DNA of 64,000 nt from positions 248,001 to 312,000 of the forward strand of contig CANKII010000003.1 of NCBI GenBank assembly GCA_947482115.1, in the 5' to 3' direction. The notes beneath the pieces were generated by a model that saw only the letters and a program-made list of their open reading frames with translations, ran no database searches and was not told the origin of the DNA. A program made the translations under genes and the position numbers. This DNA is from Fibrobacterota bacterium. Lineage in GTDB: Bacteria; Fibrobacterota; Fibrobacteria; UBA11236. This document shows, one piece after another, positions 15,354-24,225 of the stretch; the stretch's first letter is position 1; every line of letters starts with the position of its first letter.

Positions 15354-17876
15354 TCACCGTTTCGGAATCGTCGTCCACGCCGTCGCGCACAGGGACAAAC
15401 TTGCCAGCGGCATGAGAATCGCAGCGACCAAAGGCGAAACAAGACCCGCCATAGCCAGTGATACCGCTCCGGCATTATACACCGCTGATACCACGTAACA
15501 ATTCCGCAAACTCAACCGCGCACCATGACCGATGCGTAACAAGCTTGCAATGGATTCCGGATTTGCCGACGTCATAAAGGCATCCGCTTCCTCCGCCATC
15601 GGACCCGCAGCACCCTGCACAGCCAATGCCACCGAAGCTTCACCGAACAACAAGCTGTCGTTGAATCCATCTCCTACCGCCAAGGCAGGGCCATGCTTCT
15701 CTTGAAATATTTTGGCTTGCGCCTGTTTGTCTTCGGGAGACAATCCACCTCGATAATCCGTAAAACCGCATTGCAAGGCGAAGTTGCGGACGCGATCGGG
15801 ATGGTCTCCGGAGAGAAGCAAAACCGGAATGTTTTTTTTCTTCAGTTCACCCACCAGTGATTGAACGCCCGGTTTCAGTTCTTCACTCAACCAGATGCAG
15901 GCCGAGAGCTTCCCATTTACAAACAGGCATGCCTGTGGAACCGAACCCTCCGATGGAATTTCAGAAGCCTTGGGAACCGTCAATCGCAGATCGTGAAAAT
16001 CCTCGGCGCCGCTCCCGGAAATCTCCCATGCGCCGAAACGGCACAGAGCCAATCGCAAAGAGGAATTCCCCTCATGCCATATTCCCTGAATCCCAAAGTG
16101 CGGGATTTCGGAAAACCCGGAAACCTCTCCCGTCCCGCCGCCCAGACTGTCGTGAATCGCGGTGGAAACCGGATGACAGCTCATGCGCGTCAACCGTTCC
16201 ACTGCAGCCATGGTTCGTGCACGGGCCTCATCACCCAAATCCATCGACAGCCATTCCCATCGTGCCACCTTCCGCCGCGTAAACGTCAACGTACCGGTCT
16301 TGTCGAAGATGACACTGCGTATGCCCGACAAACGTTCCAATGTTTCCTGATCGCGAAAATGAAATCCCAAACGGTGGGCACGAAGCAATCCGATTCCCCG
16401 GCTGATGGGAACCGCCAACGCAAGGGCGCAGGAACAGGAAACGATGAACACCGATGCGGAAGTTTCCAACGCATGTCCCCAACCGGATCCGCGATGCAAA
16501 ACAAATGCGACGACCGCTGCGACGATTACCGCGATGGTGAACGCCAATGCCACATGTTCCCGGCGCTGATTGCGTTGATGTTTGCGACCCGCCATCGATT
16601 CCAATGCCTGACGCAGGGAAGCCGCCCGGGTTTTCCGGTGTGGATTCACCACACGCAACCGCAATGCATTTCCAAGAACACGATATCCTGCAAACAGAAA
16701 ATCACCGGCCTGAAAAGGACGTGGTCGATCTTCTCCGGTCAAAAATGCGGTATCTACCTGACCGAACTCGGTTACAACCTCACCATCCACAGGCAAATAA
16801 GCACTGGCATCAATCTCAACGACTTCCCCTTCGCGAACCTCCTCCAGCGGAATCCAAATTGTTTTTCTGTTTCGCAGGACTTTCACCGAACCCGGACTCA
16901 AGGATTCATGCCAGCGGCTGCGCAGCATTAATCCGCCCTCAAAACGCCGCACGGCATAACGTCCCAACAACAGAAAAAACACCAGGCCGGAAAGCGTGTC
17001 GGAATAGTTGGAACTTCCACCGCTCAAGACGGAACCGAGTGACACGGAAAAGGCAATCGCGATCCCAAGGGTCACGGTTACATCAATGGTGAAGGCCCGC
17101 GATCGCAAAGCCCGCCATGCGCCCTGATAGAACGGAAAGGCGGCGTAAAACACGGCGGGCAAGGCGCTCGCGAAACTCCAATTCCCCAACACACGACGCC
17201 ATTCCACAGACATTCCATTCGCGAAACCGAAATAAGGTCCGACTGAAAACGCCATGGCATTGAGAAAGCACGCGGCGGCCACCGCGATTCGCATCCACGC
17301 TCCGCGATCCAACGCCGGGCGCGTTTCGGATGCCGACTTGGGTTTGAAGGCATAACCATAGCTGCCGATGTTTTCCAACACATCCGGCAAGGCGACGCGG
17401 GTCACATCATAGCGCACGTGCATTTCGCCGTGAATGAAATCCACATCGTAATCCAGAACACCGCTGGTATCCCCCAATACGCGTTCCATCAACCAGCCGC
17501 AGGCGGCGCATTGCATGTCCGAACATTGCAGGGTCAGACTGTGACTGTTTCCCTGCCACGCGCCGATGCGCCGCAAGGCTTCGGGATTCCGGAATCCTTC
17601 GAGATAAACTTGATAGTCGCGGGAAAGTCCTGCGCGCGGTGGCCGGGCTTTTCCCAAATCCATCAACTCGTAATAACGACCGCCATCGCTACCGGAAAGC
17701 AGGTGATACACGACACGGCAACCTTCGCAGCAGAATTTCGCACCGTCTTCACCGGATAATCCTGCGCCCAACAGATCGGCATTGCAATGGGAACAACCCT
17801 TGGTAGGGGCGATCCCCCATTGGAGGAATGGGGGATCGCCCCTACGGGGGGCTGTATCGACACCAACGATCATCAT
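15354..17876 (-). CDS. ccoI: Copper-transporting P1B-type ATPase CcoI/FixI for cbb3 oxidase assembly
   Basis: The ATG at 17876 forms an ATGA overlap with the ccoH stop, giving 840 residues; the upstream extension to 17987 lies inside ccoH and is rejected. An N-terminal metal-binding part has CSHC, CCEGC and a heavy-metal domain with CAACGW. The phosphorylation motif is DKTGTLT (Asp525) and the hinge is VGDGFNDSLL. CcoI exports Cu+ for insertion into CcoN. Two oddities: residues about 10-24 are encoded by a perfect 19-bp inverted repeat, and the membrane metal site reads CSC (residues 481-483) instead of the usual CPC. It is the last gene of the oxidase operon. Identity is strong from sequence and context. 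Confidence 0.9.
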   Translation of the reverse strand: MMIVGVDTAPRRGDPPFLQWGIAPTKGCSHCNADLLGAGLSGEDGAKFCCEGCRVVYHLLSGSDGGRYYELMDLGKARPPRAGLSRDYQVYLEGFRNPEALRRIGAWQGNSHSLTLQCSDMQCAACGWLMERVLGDTSGVLDYDVDFIHGEMHVRYDVTRVALPDVLENIGSYGYAFKPKSASETRPALDRGAWMRIAVAAACFLNAMAFSVGPYFGFANGMSVEWRRVLGNWSFASALPAVFYAAFPFYQGAWRALRSRAFTIDVTVTLGIAIAFSVSLGSVLSGGSSNYSDTLSGLVFFLLLGRYAVRRFEGGLMLRSRWHESLSPGSVKVLRNRKTIWIPLEEVREGEVVEIDASAYLPVDGEVVTEFGQVDTAFLTGEDRPRPFQAGDFLFAGYRVLGNALRLRVVNPHRKTRAASLRQALESMAGRKHQRNQRREHVALAFTIAVIVAAVVAFVLHRGSGWGHALETSASVFIVSCSCALALAVPISRGIGLLRAHRLGFHFRDQETLERLSGIRSVIFDKTGTLTFTRRKVARWEWLSMDLGDEARARTMAAVERLTRMSCHPVSTAIHDSLGGGTGEVSGFSEIPHFGIQGIWHEGNSSLRLALCRFGAWEISGSGAEDFHDLRLTVPKASEIPSEGSVPQACLFVNGKLSACIWLSEELKPGVQSLVGELKKKNIPVLLLSGDHPDRVRNFALQCGFTDYRGGLSPEDKQAQAKIFQEKHGPALAVGDGFNDSLLFGEASVALAVQGAAGPMAEEADAFMTSANPESIASLLRIGHGARLSLRNCYVVSAVYNAGAVSLAMAGLVSPLVAAILMPLASLSLCATAWTTIPKR
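17803..17845. repeat. Perfect 19-bp inverted repeat inside ccoI
   Basis: Two 19-base arms (17803-17821 and 17827-17845) are exact reverse complements around a 5-base loop (GGAGG). The arm begins GTAGGGGCGATCCCCC. The element is read through in frame by ccoI and encodes about 15 residues between the start codon and the first CxxC motif. A second palindrome with the same GTAGGGGCG core is at 37126-37166. It looks like a small dispersed repeat that inserted without breaking the gene. On the mRNA it would form a strong hairpin just after the start codon. Confidence 0.85.
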
Positions 17877-18364
17877 CCACCCGCGAAATAGCTGAACGAT
17901 CTTTCCATCACGGAATGTTCCTTGTCCGCAAACACCACCTGACATTCCCATTTCCCCTTCCGCAAAGGGGATGCGGATGCGCGCCAAAGCGGAACCCCGC
18001 CCAAGGAGGATGAAAATTCGGGAAGCAGTACCAATTCCCGATCCGCCGCAGGATCATCCGCCCGTTGCAGGACAAGTTTCACCCGCAGAGACTTCAAATG
18101 ATTCAAAGTGATGGAATCCAGAACCACATCCACACCCTGTAACACAAGCGTGTCCGTCTTTTCCGTCAAGGCCAGATTCAAATGCAGCGAGTCAAAACCC
18201 GCCTCCCTTCCCCGCTGTTCATCGAGATGAACCCCCGCCTCGTAATAATCCTTGCGCACCATGCTGGGCATGTTGTGATTCGCCACGTATACCAGGCCCA
18301 GACAGCAGGTGATGATGAAAAAAGCCGTCGCTCCAAGGGCAAAAATCCAAAAAGGAATTTTCAT
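17873..18364 (-). CDS. ccoH: FixH/CcoH family cbb3 oxidase assembly protein
   Basis: A 163-residue protein with one N-terminal membrane helix (about residues 5-28) followed by YVANHNMPSMVRKDYYEAGV, which is the FixH signature around the first strand. The remainder is a beta-rich periplasmic domain. FixH works with the CcoI copper pump during cbb3 oxidase assembly. It starts 1 base after the ccoG stop and overlaps the ccoI start by 4 bases (ATGA). Confidence 0.85.
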   Translation of the reverse strand: MKIPFWIFALGATAFFIITCCLGLVYVANHNMPSMVRKDYYEAGVHLDEQRGREAGFDSLHLNLALTEKTDTLVLQGVDVVLDSITLNHLKSLRVKLVLQRADDPAADRELVLLPEFSSSLGGVPLWRASASPLRKGKWECQVVFADKEHSVMERSFSYFAGG

Positions 18365-18365
18365 T

Positions 18366-19802
18366 CTAGTTGTGCTTTCCGGTTCCGAAAGGTCCCACCA
18401 GAACGACTTTAAACTCGCGTGTCACGGCACCATCCCGAATGTCCAGTTTCAAATCCCGCTTTCCGAATTGAAATTCGTTCCTGTGGGACACGACATTGAG
18501 CTCCAGGGTTTGCAATTGTCCCGCCCCGACGGCGAAACGGCGACTCTCCCAATTGTGATGCCCTTGAAACGGTTCGGCAAAGCTCAGGGCGAATTCCCGG
18601 CGGTGCAAGTCCTTGTTGCGTACATGCAAGGTGAAGGTGTTCAGCACCGAGTCTTCACCGATGTTGGTGTAGGGATTGAAACCGCGCCGCACCACGTCCA
18701 CCGCCACATCAGGCCGCGTGAAAACCAGAAATGCGGAGATGCCTGCCAACACCGTGGCCAACACGGCATAAACGATCAAACGCTTGCGAATTTTCGTGAC
18801 CAACCGGCCTTCCAGATTCGACAGGGAGGTATAGCTGATGAGGCCCGCCGGTTTTTTCCACGCCGTCATGATCGAATCGCACGCATCGATGCAGCGGGTG
18901 CAGGCAAGGCATTCCAATTGCTGGCCCTTGCGGATGTCAATGCCGGTGGGGCACACCAGAACACATTGGCGGCAATCCACGCAGTCGCCGAGGCCTTCGC
19001 GGCTTCCCATCAAGCCCTTGCCGCGCGTCTCTCCGCGTTTGCTGTCATAACCCACGATCAGACTGTGTTCGTCCAGCAACACGCTTTGGAATCGCGCGTA
19101 GGGGCAAATCAGCACGCAGGCCTGTTCCTTGAAATAGGAGAACACCCAGTAGAACAGGAGTGTGAACGCCAGAACAAATCCGAATCCTGCAGGATTGGCC
19201 GCAGGGGATTGCCTCACGACCCACAGCACATTGTCCCGGCCCCAGAAATAAGCCAGTGCCGTATTGCCAATCAGAAAGGCCACCGAGAGAAACAAAACAT
19301 GCTTGGCAATCTTCCGCCAGACGATGTCAAAAGAAAATCCCGCCGCGTCACGCGCCTGCCGCTTCCACGCCCGCCCTTCAATCCAGCGTTCAATGGGAGA
19401 AAAAACAAATTGCAGAAACACGGTCTGCGGACAGGCCCAACCGCACCACGCCCTGCCAAACTTCGCGGTGAATAAAAAAACCGCGACGATAAAAGCCAGA
19501 AAACCCGGCAGGAATAATTTGATGTCCTGCGGATAATAGGAGTGCCCCATCAGCAGCAGTCGAAATTGAAACACGTCCACCTGAATCAGCGGTGTTTCAC
19601 CCCATTGAATCCATGGAATCCCCAGATAAACCAGCAGCAGAATCCATGCGACGGCGTTGCGATGGCGGGTTTTTTTCCCACTGGTTTCGCGCGGATAAAT
19701 CCAGACGCGCCTGCCGCCTTCTCCGATGGTCGGCTGCGTTTCATTTTCACCCAACCCGAGGTTGAGGGGGGGGATTTTCGGACCTTCCACGCCTTGAATC
19801 AC
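18366..19802 (-). CDS. ccoG: Cytochrome c oxidase accessory protein CcoG (FixG/RdxA)
   Basis: A 478-residue membrane iron-sulfur protein. It has an NapH-like motif RAWCGWACPQTVF in the membrane region and two 4Fe-4S ferredoxin motifs (CVDCRQCVLVCPTGID and CLACTRCIDACDSI) near residues 250-310. A C-terminal immunoglobulin-like FixG domain follows the last helix. CcoG is a cupric reductase involved in copper delivery to cbb3 oxidase. The start is GTG at 19802, overlapping the ccoP stop as GTGA. Confidence 0.92.
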   Translation of the reverse strand: MIQGVEGPKIPPLNLGLGENETQPTIGEGGRRVWIYPRETSGKKTRHRNAVAWILLLVYLGIPWIQWGETPLIQVDVFQFRLLLMGHSYYPQDIKLFLPGFLAFIVAVFLFTAKFGRAWCGWACPQTVFLQFVFSPIERWIEGRAWKRQARDAAGFSFDIVWRKIAKHVLFLSVAFLIGNTALAYFWGRDNVLWVVRQSPAANPAGFGFVLAFTLLFYWVFSYFKEQACVLICPYARFQSVLLDEHSLIVGYDSKRGETRGKGLMGSREGLGDCVDCRQCVLVCPTGIDIRKGQQLECLACTRCIDACDSIMTAWKKPAGLISYTSLSNLEGRLVTKIRKRLIVYAVLATVLAGISAFLVFTRPDVAVDVVRRGFNPYTNIGEDSVLNTFTLHVRNKDLHRREFALSFAEPFQGHHNWESRRFAVGAGQLQTLELNVVSHRNEFQFGKRDLKLDIRDGAVTREFKVVLVGPFGTGKHN

Positions 19803-20392
19803 TCCGTCTCCTCAACACCCTGCGGAGCCTTCGGATTCGTCACCGGCTTGCCTTTCAAGCTCAGCACATACGCCGCGACCCAATGAATTTTTTCCGGACC
19901 GAGCACGGGGCCCCATGAGGGCATTCCCTTGGCGACCCATCCGCCCGTAATCGAAAGCACAATGTCCTCGGACTTGCCGCCATGCAGCCAGAATTTGTCC
20001 GTCAAATTGGGACCCACGATTCCCTGCGCCTGCTCCCCGTGACATGCGACGCAATTGGCCTTGAAAATCGCCTCGCCCTTGGAAATGTTTCCCGGAGTCC
20101 GGAGAAACGATTCCAGCGCTTCATGATCCTTGGGCTCTTCAAAGGGAAGTTTCGCATTCTCCACGGCCCGCATTTGTTCCGCCAGCACGGCGCCCGACCA
20201 CGCCAGATTCTGGCTGACGGGGGTCGCATGCACGAGTCCGTAGCTTTTACCGGTGTAATAGCCCATGTAGAGAAACGCAAACGCAATGGAGATGTAGAAC
20301 ATCACCATGAACCATTGCGGCAGCGGGTTGTCGTATTCCTTGATCCCGTCGTAGTCCTGGCCGTGTTCCAGAATTTCATTTGTCTCTTGCAT
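19799..20392 (-). CDS. ccoP: cbb3 oxidase subunit III CcoP, monoheme form
   Basis: A 197-residue protein. The N-terminal part has the CcoP pattern YDGIKEYDNPLPQWF followed by a membrane helix, then a long linker and a cytochrome c domain with a single CVACH heme site (residues 114-118) and a distal Met in KGMPSWG. Canonical CcoP has two heme-binding sites; only one is present here, and the protein is about 100 residues shorter. A separate membrane-anchored cytochrome c in the same operon (22842-23318) could supply the second heme. A GAGGGGAAAC ribosome binding site precedes ATG 20392, and the gene overlaps ccoQ by 17 bases. Confidence 0.88.
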   Translation of the reverse strand: MQETNEILEHGQDYDGIKEYDNPLPQWFMVMFYISIAFAFLYMGYYTGKSYGLVHATPVSQNLAWSGAVLAEQMRAVENAKLPFEEPKDHEALESFLRTPGNISKGEAIFKANCVACHGEQAQGIVGPNLTDKFWLHGGKSEDIVLSITGGWVAKGMPSWGPVLGPEKIHWVAAYVLSLKGKPVTNPKAPQGVEETE

Positions 20393-20555
20393 GTTTCCCC
20401 TCTTCCAATGCCATTGAACTCAAACTACGATACAACTCGCCGGAACCGGAGCGAAAGACCCACAGCACCATGGCGATGCAGGATGTCCCGAAAATCACCA
20501 GCGACAGCGTGGGCCAGAAGGCCAGCCCGGCATTTTCCATGACCGTGCGCATCAT
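20376..20555 (-). CDS. ccoQ: CcoQ-like small membrane protein
   Basis: A 59-residue frame starting at ATG 20555, which overlaps the ccoNO stop (ATGA). It has one hydrophobic segment ([21 protein letters not shown]) followed by a polar tail, which is the layout of CcoQ, a small subunit that stabilises the cbb3 complex. Its position between ccoNO and ccoP is the standard one. The frame ends 17 bases inside ccoP. Identification rests on size, topology and position more than on sequence. Confidence 0.75.
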   Translation of the reverse strand: MMRTVMENAGLAFWPTLSLVIFGTSCIAMVLWVFRSGSGELYRSLSSMALEEGKHARDK

Positions 20556-22657
20556 TGTGAAACTCCTTTTTTGATGTCGGTTCCCATGCGTTGCAAATAG
20601 GCGATCAATGCGATGACGTCCTTGTCCGCCATCCCCATCACGCCATCCTGTTCAAGATTCTGCGAAATGGATTGCGCCTGTGCTTCCGCCAGACCAAGGG
20701 CATTGTGCTCCTCGTCATCCGTGTACGGCACGCCAAGTGTGCGCATGACGTGAATCTTCCGGGTCAAGGTGCTGAGGTCCAGCTTGTCCTCGAGCAAAAA
20801 ATGAAAACGCGGCATGACGGAGCCCGGCGATGTCACGCGCGGATCGTCGAGATGGCGGATGTGCCAGAGATTGCTGTACTTTCCTCCGATGCGTTGCAAA
20901 TCCGGGCCGGTGCGTTTCGACCCCCATTGGAACGGATGATCGTAAACGAATTCCCCGGGTTTGGAATATTCACCGTAACGCTCCACCTCGTCGCGGAAGG
21001 GGCGAATCATCTGCGAATGACAGAGATAGCACCCTTCGCGGATGTAAATGTCGCGGCCCGTCAATTCGAGCGGTGTATACGGTTTCACCGATGCGATGGT
21101 TGGGATGTTGCTTTTAATCAGGAAGGTGGGAACCATCTCCGCCGTGCCGCCGATCAAAATCACCAACAAAGTCAGGAGAGCCAGCACCATGGGTTTGCGC
21201 TCCAACACCGCATGCCAGTGCGTGGGGGGGTGCAGGTTCACCGTGGCCTCGGGAACAACGACCTCTTCATCCGCAAAACTTCCGGCCCTTGCCGTTTTGA
21301 TCACATTGATGATGAGCAGGATCATTCCCGTCAGAAAAAGCGATCCGCCCAAGGCGCGGCCCCAATAGAACGGGATCAGCTTGGTGACGGTCTCCACGAA
21401 GTTAGGGTACGCCAGCAAGCCGTCCGGTGTGAACTGCTTCCACATCAAACCCTGCGTGATGCCTGCGGCCCACAGGGAAACGATGTAAAAGAGAATGCCG
21501 ATCAGCGCCAGCCAGAAATGGGCGTTGGCCAAGGACTTGCTGTACAACTCGGTACGCCAGAGTCGCGGCACGAGCCAGTACACCATCCCGAAAATCAAAA
21601 GTCCGACCCAACCCAACGCGCCGTTGTGCACATGACCCACGGTCCAGTCCGTGTAATGCGACAACGCGTTCACGCTCTTGATGGCCATGAGCGGACCTTC
21701 AAAGGTGGACATGCCGTAAAAGGTGACTGCGGCCGCAAAGAATTTCAGAACCGGATCGGTGCGCAGTTTGTCCCACGCTCCGCGCAAGGTCAGCAAGCCG
21801 TTGATCATGCCACCCCATGAAGGGGCCAGCAACATCACCGAGAAAACCATGCCCAGCGATTGCGCCCAGTCGGGAAGCGCGGTGTAATGCAAATGGTGCG
21901 GCCCGGCCCAGATGTAGAGAAAGACCAGCGCCCAGAAATGCATGATGGACAGGCGATAAGAATACACCGGACGTCCCGCCGCCTTGGGCAGGAAGTAATA
22001 CATCATGCCGAGAAACGGCGTGGTGAGAAAAAATCCCACGGCGTTATGCCCGTACCACCATTGCACCAGCGCATCCTGCACACCGGCGTAAATCGGATAA
22101 CTCTTCGTCAGCGACACGGGAATTTCCAGCGAGTTGACGACGTGCAGGATGGTGATGGTGACGATGGTTCCCATGTAAAACCACAGGGCCACATAGAGAT
22201 GCTTCTCGCGCCTTTTGAACAAGGTACCGAAGAAATTGAAGGCGAACACCAGCCAGATCAGGGCCACCATGATATCCAGCGGCCATTCCAGTTCCGCGTA
22301 TTCCTTGCCCGCCGTGATGCCGAAGAGAAAACTCGTGCCACCCAGTGCGATGATGAGCTGCCAGCCCCAGAAATGAATGCGCGACAGCAAATCGCTGAAA
22401 AGGCGCGCCTTGCACAACCGCTGCGTGGAGTAATAAACGCCGCAGAAAATGGCGTTGCCCGCAAAGGCAAAGATCACCGCGTTGGTGTGCAACGGACGCA
22501 GGCGCCCGAAGGTGATGTATTTCAATCCGAAATTGAAATGCCAGTCCGCCAGTTGCAGCGCCAGCGTCAATCCCGCCAGCATTCCCGCCGCGCCCCAAAA
22601 TAGCGAGGCGATGAGGAACATCTTTACGATGGTGTCGTCATACCGGATTTTATTCAT
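20552..22657 (-). CDS. ccoNO: cbb3-type cytochrome c oxidase, fused subunits I and II (CcoN-CcoO)
   Basis: A 701-residue fusion. Residues 1 to about 470 are the heme-copper catalytic subunit CcoN: low-spin heme His in RPLHTNAV, the CuB region [10 protein letters not shown] and [10 protein letters not shown], the YSYR tyrosine helix and the heme-ligand helix [13 protein letters not shown]. From about residue 480 a membrane helix leads into CcoO with one heme c site CYLCH (543-547), the MIRPFRDE signature and a distal Met (GSVMPRFHF). The enzyme reduces O2 to water with high affinity and pumps protons. Fused CcoNO is known from Bacteroidota and relatives. ATG 22657 overlaps the ccoS stop by 4 bases. 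Confidence 0.95.
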   Translation of the reverse strand: MNKIRYDDTIVKMFLIASLFWGAAGMLAGLTLALQLADWHFNFGLKYITFGRLRPLHTNAVIFAFAGNAIFCGVYYSTQRLCKARLFSDLLSRIHFWGWQLIIALGGTSFLFGITAGKEYAELEWPLDIMVALIWLVFAFNFFGTLFKRREKHLYVALWFYMGTIVTITILHVVNSLEIPVSLTKSYPIYAGVQDALVQWWYGHNAVGFFLTTPFLGMMYYFLPKAAGRPVYSYRLSIMHFWALVFLYIWAGPHHLHYTALPDWAQSLGMVFSVMLLAPSWGGMINGLLTLRGAWDKLRTDPVLKFFAAAVTFYGMSTFEGPLMAIKSVNALSHYTDWTVGHVHNGALGWVGLLIFGMVYWLVPRLWRTELYSKSLANAHFWLALIGILFYIVSLWAAGITQGLMWKQFTPDGLLAYPNFVETVTKLIPFYWGRALGGSLFLTGMILLIINVIKTARAGSFADEEVVVPEATVNLHPPTHWHAVLERKPMVLALLTLLVILIGGTAEMVPTFLIKSNIPTIASVKPYTPLELTGRDIYIREGCYLCHSQMIRPFRDEVERYGEYSKPGEFVYDHPFQWGSKRTGPDLQRIGGKYSNLWHIRHLDDPRVTSPGSVMPRFHFLLEDKLDLSTLTRKIHVMRTLGVPYTDDEEHNALGLAEAQAQSISQNLEQDGVMGMADKDVIALIAYLQRMGTDIKKGVSQ

Positions 22658-22842
22658 GCCTGTGTTCTCCCTTGCTCAATCAATTTTTCTGTATTTACCG
22701 TCTTCGTCTCATCGAACAGAATGCGCCATTGCGGGCTTTCCAGATCATCGAACTGCCCCTTGCGTATGGCCGCAAGGCAAACCAAAACGAAACTCCCCGC
22801 CAAAACAATGGAAACGGGTATGAGCACATACAGGACGGCCAT
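22654..22842 (-). CDS. ccoS: cbb3 oxidase maturation protein CcoS
   Basis: A 62-residue protein starting at ATG 22842 (TGATG overlap with the cytochrome c stop). It shows the CcoS pattern: one N-terminal helix ([20 protein letters not shown]), then [16 protein letters not shown], where the FDDLESP-x-R-IL-D motif is diagnostic. CcoS is needed for cofactor insertion into the oxidase. A longer upstream frame is read through the cytochrome gene and is not used. Confidence 0.92.
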   Translation of the reverse strand: MAVLYVLIPVSIVLAGSFVLVCLAAIRKGQFDDLESPQWRILFDETKTVNTEKLIEQGRTQA

Positions 22843-23318
22843 CAGTGTTTCACTCCCGGCAACGTGCCGATATAATGCGCCAGACTCCAGCGTTCCTCTT
22901 CGGACAACGAAGCCGAGAAGGGCGGCATGGCCGTTCCCGGACTCCCCTCTGAAACGGTTTTGAAAATATCCTCCGGCGTACGGCTTCGCGTCCACTTGGC
23001 GTTTGCATCCGTGAAATCGCGGGGTGGTGGAACCAGTGCAACGGCCGCGGGGCCTTTGCCATCGGCGTGTTCGCCGTGACAGGCGGTGCAATTTGTTTGA
23101 AACAACGTCTGACCTTTCGCGATGTTTTCCGGAGTGGCGACCAGCATGTCCGCATTGCTCTTCACGGCCACTTTGGATTCCGCTTTGACGCCATAGGCCT
23201 TGTCCGCCAAGCGTTGTCCATCCAGATTTCCCCACAGCACGCAAACCGGGGTTCCAATTCCGATGATGAGGGCGAGGATGAGATATTCCGCTGTTCGCTG
23301 GTTTTTTATGGAATCCAT
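22842..23318 (-). CDS. Membrane-anchored monoheme cytochrome c
   Basis: A 158-residue protein with one N-terminal membrane helix (residues 10-30) and a class I cytochrome c domain: heme site CTACH (77-81), the VPPPRDFTDANAKW insertion and distal Met in GTAMPPFSASLSEEE. A GAAGGAGAAG ribosome binding site precedes its ATG. It is inside the cbb3 operon, between the SafE-like gene and ccoS. It may carry electrons from the quinol-oxidising complex to the oxidase, or replace the missing second heme of CcoP (inference). Confidence 0.85.
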   Translation of the reverse strand: MDSIKNQRTAEYLILALIIGIGTPVCVLWGNLDGQRLADKAYGVKAESKVAVKSNADMLVATPENIAKGQTLFQTNCTACHGEHADGKGPAAVALVPPPRDFTDANAKWTRSRTPEDIFKTVSEGSPGTAMPPFSASLSEEERWSLAHYIGTLPGVKH

Positions 23319-23352
23319 GCAACTTCTCCTTCAGGATATTTCGTGGCGAACT

Positions 23353-24036
23353 TCAATGGCATACATAGGGATTTGCAAAAAACAGGCCATGGGTTCTCCA
23401 CGCCGCGAGAACGAGTAAACCCACCCCCAAAACAAGGTGATAGGCGCCGCGCCGGGCGGGAAACCATTTGCGCGGCCACGCTAAAAACAAAGGCAACGTT
23501 CCCGCACCCAACACCAGCATTCCCAAACTTCCCATCGATGCGTTGGCGGTTCCCGCCGACCAAACGAGTCCGGCCTGTGTTGTCACACAAGGAAGAAATC
23601 CCGCCATGATACCCAACGGCAGAAAAAACAACGCGCGATTTTTGGAATCCACACCGGCTGTTAAAGGGCGCAACCGGTTGAATATCCAGCTGCTGTAACG
23701 CGCCTCCCACGAGGCAGGCCATAGCGGAACGCCCAATAATTTCAGGGCCATCAGCACATACAGCGAAATCCAAATCCAACCCGCGCCGCGAAAACGGAAA
23801 GCGTGTCCGATGGCCCCGACAATGGCCCCCAGAGATCCGTAAGTGATCACGCGGCCGAGATGGTACAATGCCAGACCGGTTTTGGTTCCGCTGCGAGCGA
23901 GAAAAAGATGAATGGGTCCGCACATGGCGGCACAATGGGTGAAGCCGCTGAGCAATCCGATCGCGACGGGAAATGCGAAGATTCCGAGGAATCCAAACGC
24001 ATTCAGGTCGAGGTTGTTTGTCGAAAAGTCATGCAT
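23353..24036 (-). CDS. SafE/UreH-type membrane protein (cbb3-associated)
   Basis: From the ATG at 24036 the protein has 227 residues and about six hydrophobic segments. GLLSGFTHCAAMCGPIHLF is the signature of the sulfite exporter TauE/SafE (DsbD_2-like) family found next to ccoN operons, and a related FLPLGIMAGFLPCVTT repeat occurs in the second half. The paired His/Cys residues in the first motif suggest a metal or redox role, possibly copper handling for the oxidase. It is the first gene of the operon, 34 bases before the cytochrome c gene. Its exact function is not established. Confidence 0.75.
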   Translation of the reverse strand: MHDFSTNNLDLNAFGFLGIFAFPVAIGLLSGFTHCAAMCGPIHLFLARSGTKTGLALYHLGRVITYGSLGAIVGAIGHAFRFRGAGWIWISLYVLMALKLLGVPLWPASWEARYSSWIFNRLRPLTAGVDSKNRALFFLPLGIMAGFLPCVTTQAGLVWSAGTANASMGSLGMLVLGAGTLPLFLAWPRKWFPARRGAYHLVLGVGLLVLAAWRTHGLFFANPYVCH

Positions 24037-24137
24037 TACGGGGCAAATACTACCCCGCGATCCCACGTGGGTTCAATGAATTTTTACTGCCAAATTGCGC
24101 AGATTTTGTGTCAAGATGGCGTGAAAAAGCCCGCCCC

Positions 24138-24225
24138 CTTCGACTACGCTCAACGACCGGACTCTACCGTTCCGCTGATTGAGCGCTTGCCCTGAGCTTG
24201 TCGAATGGGTAGTCGAAATCAGCGG
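24138..24225. repeat. Palindromic repeat overlapping the 3' end of fdhA
   Basis: The block contains CTTCGACTACGCTCA (24138-24152), GAGCTTGTCGA (24194-24204) and a perfect 9-base inverted repeat CCGCTGATT/AATCAGCGG (24172-24180 and 24217-24225). The 15-base word recurs exactly at 55084-55098, and the GAGCTTGTCGA word recurs on the other strand at 52105-52115. It appears to be a dispersed intergenic repeat. Its inner arms are translated as the last residues of FdhA. Confidence 0.75.

Noticed and set aside
20591-21820. Plus-strand 409-codon open frame opposite ccoNO
   Set aside because: Antisense to the oxidase fusion; composition reflects codon bias of the real gene and no family motif is visible.
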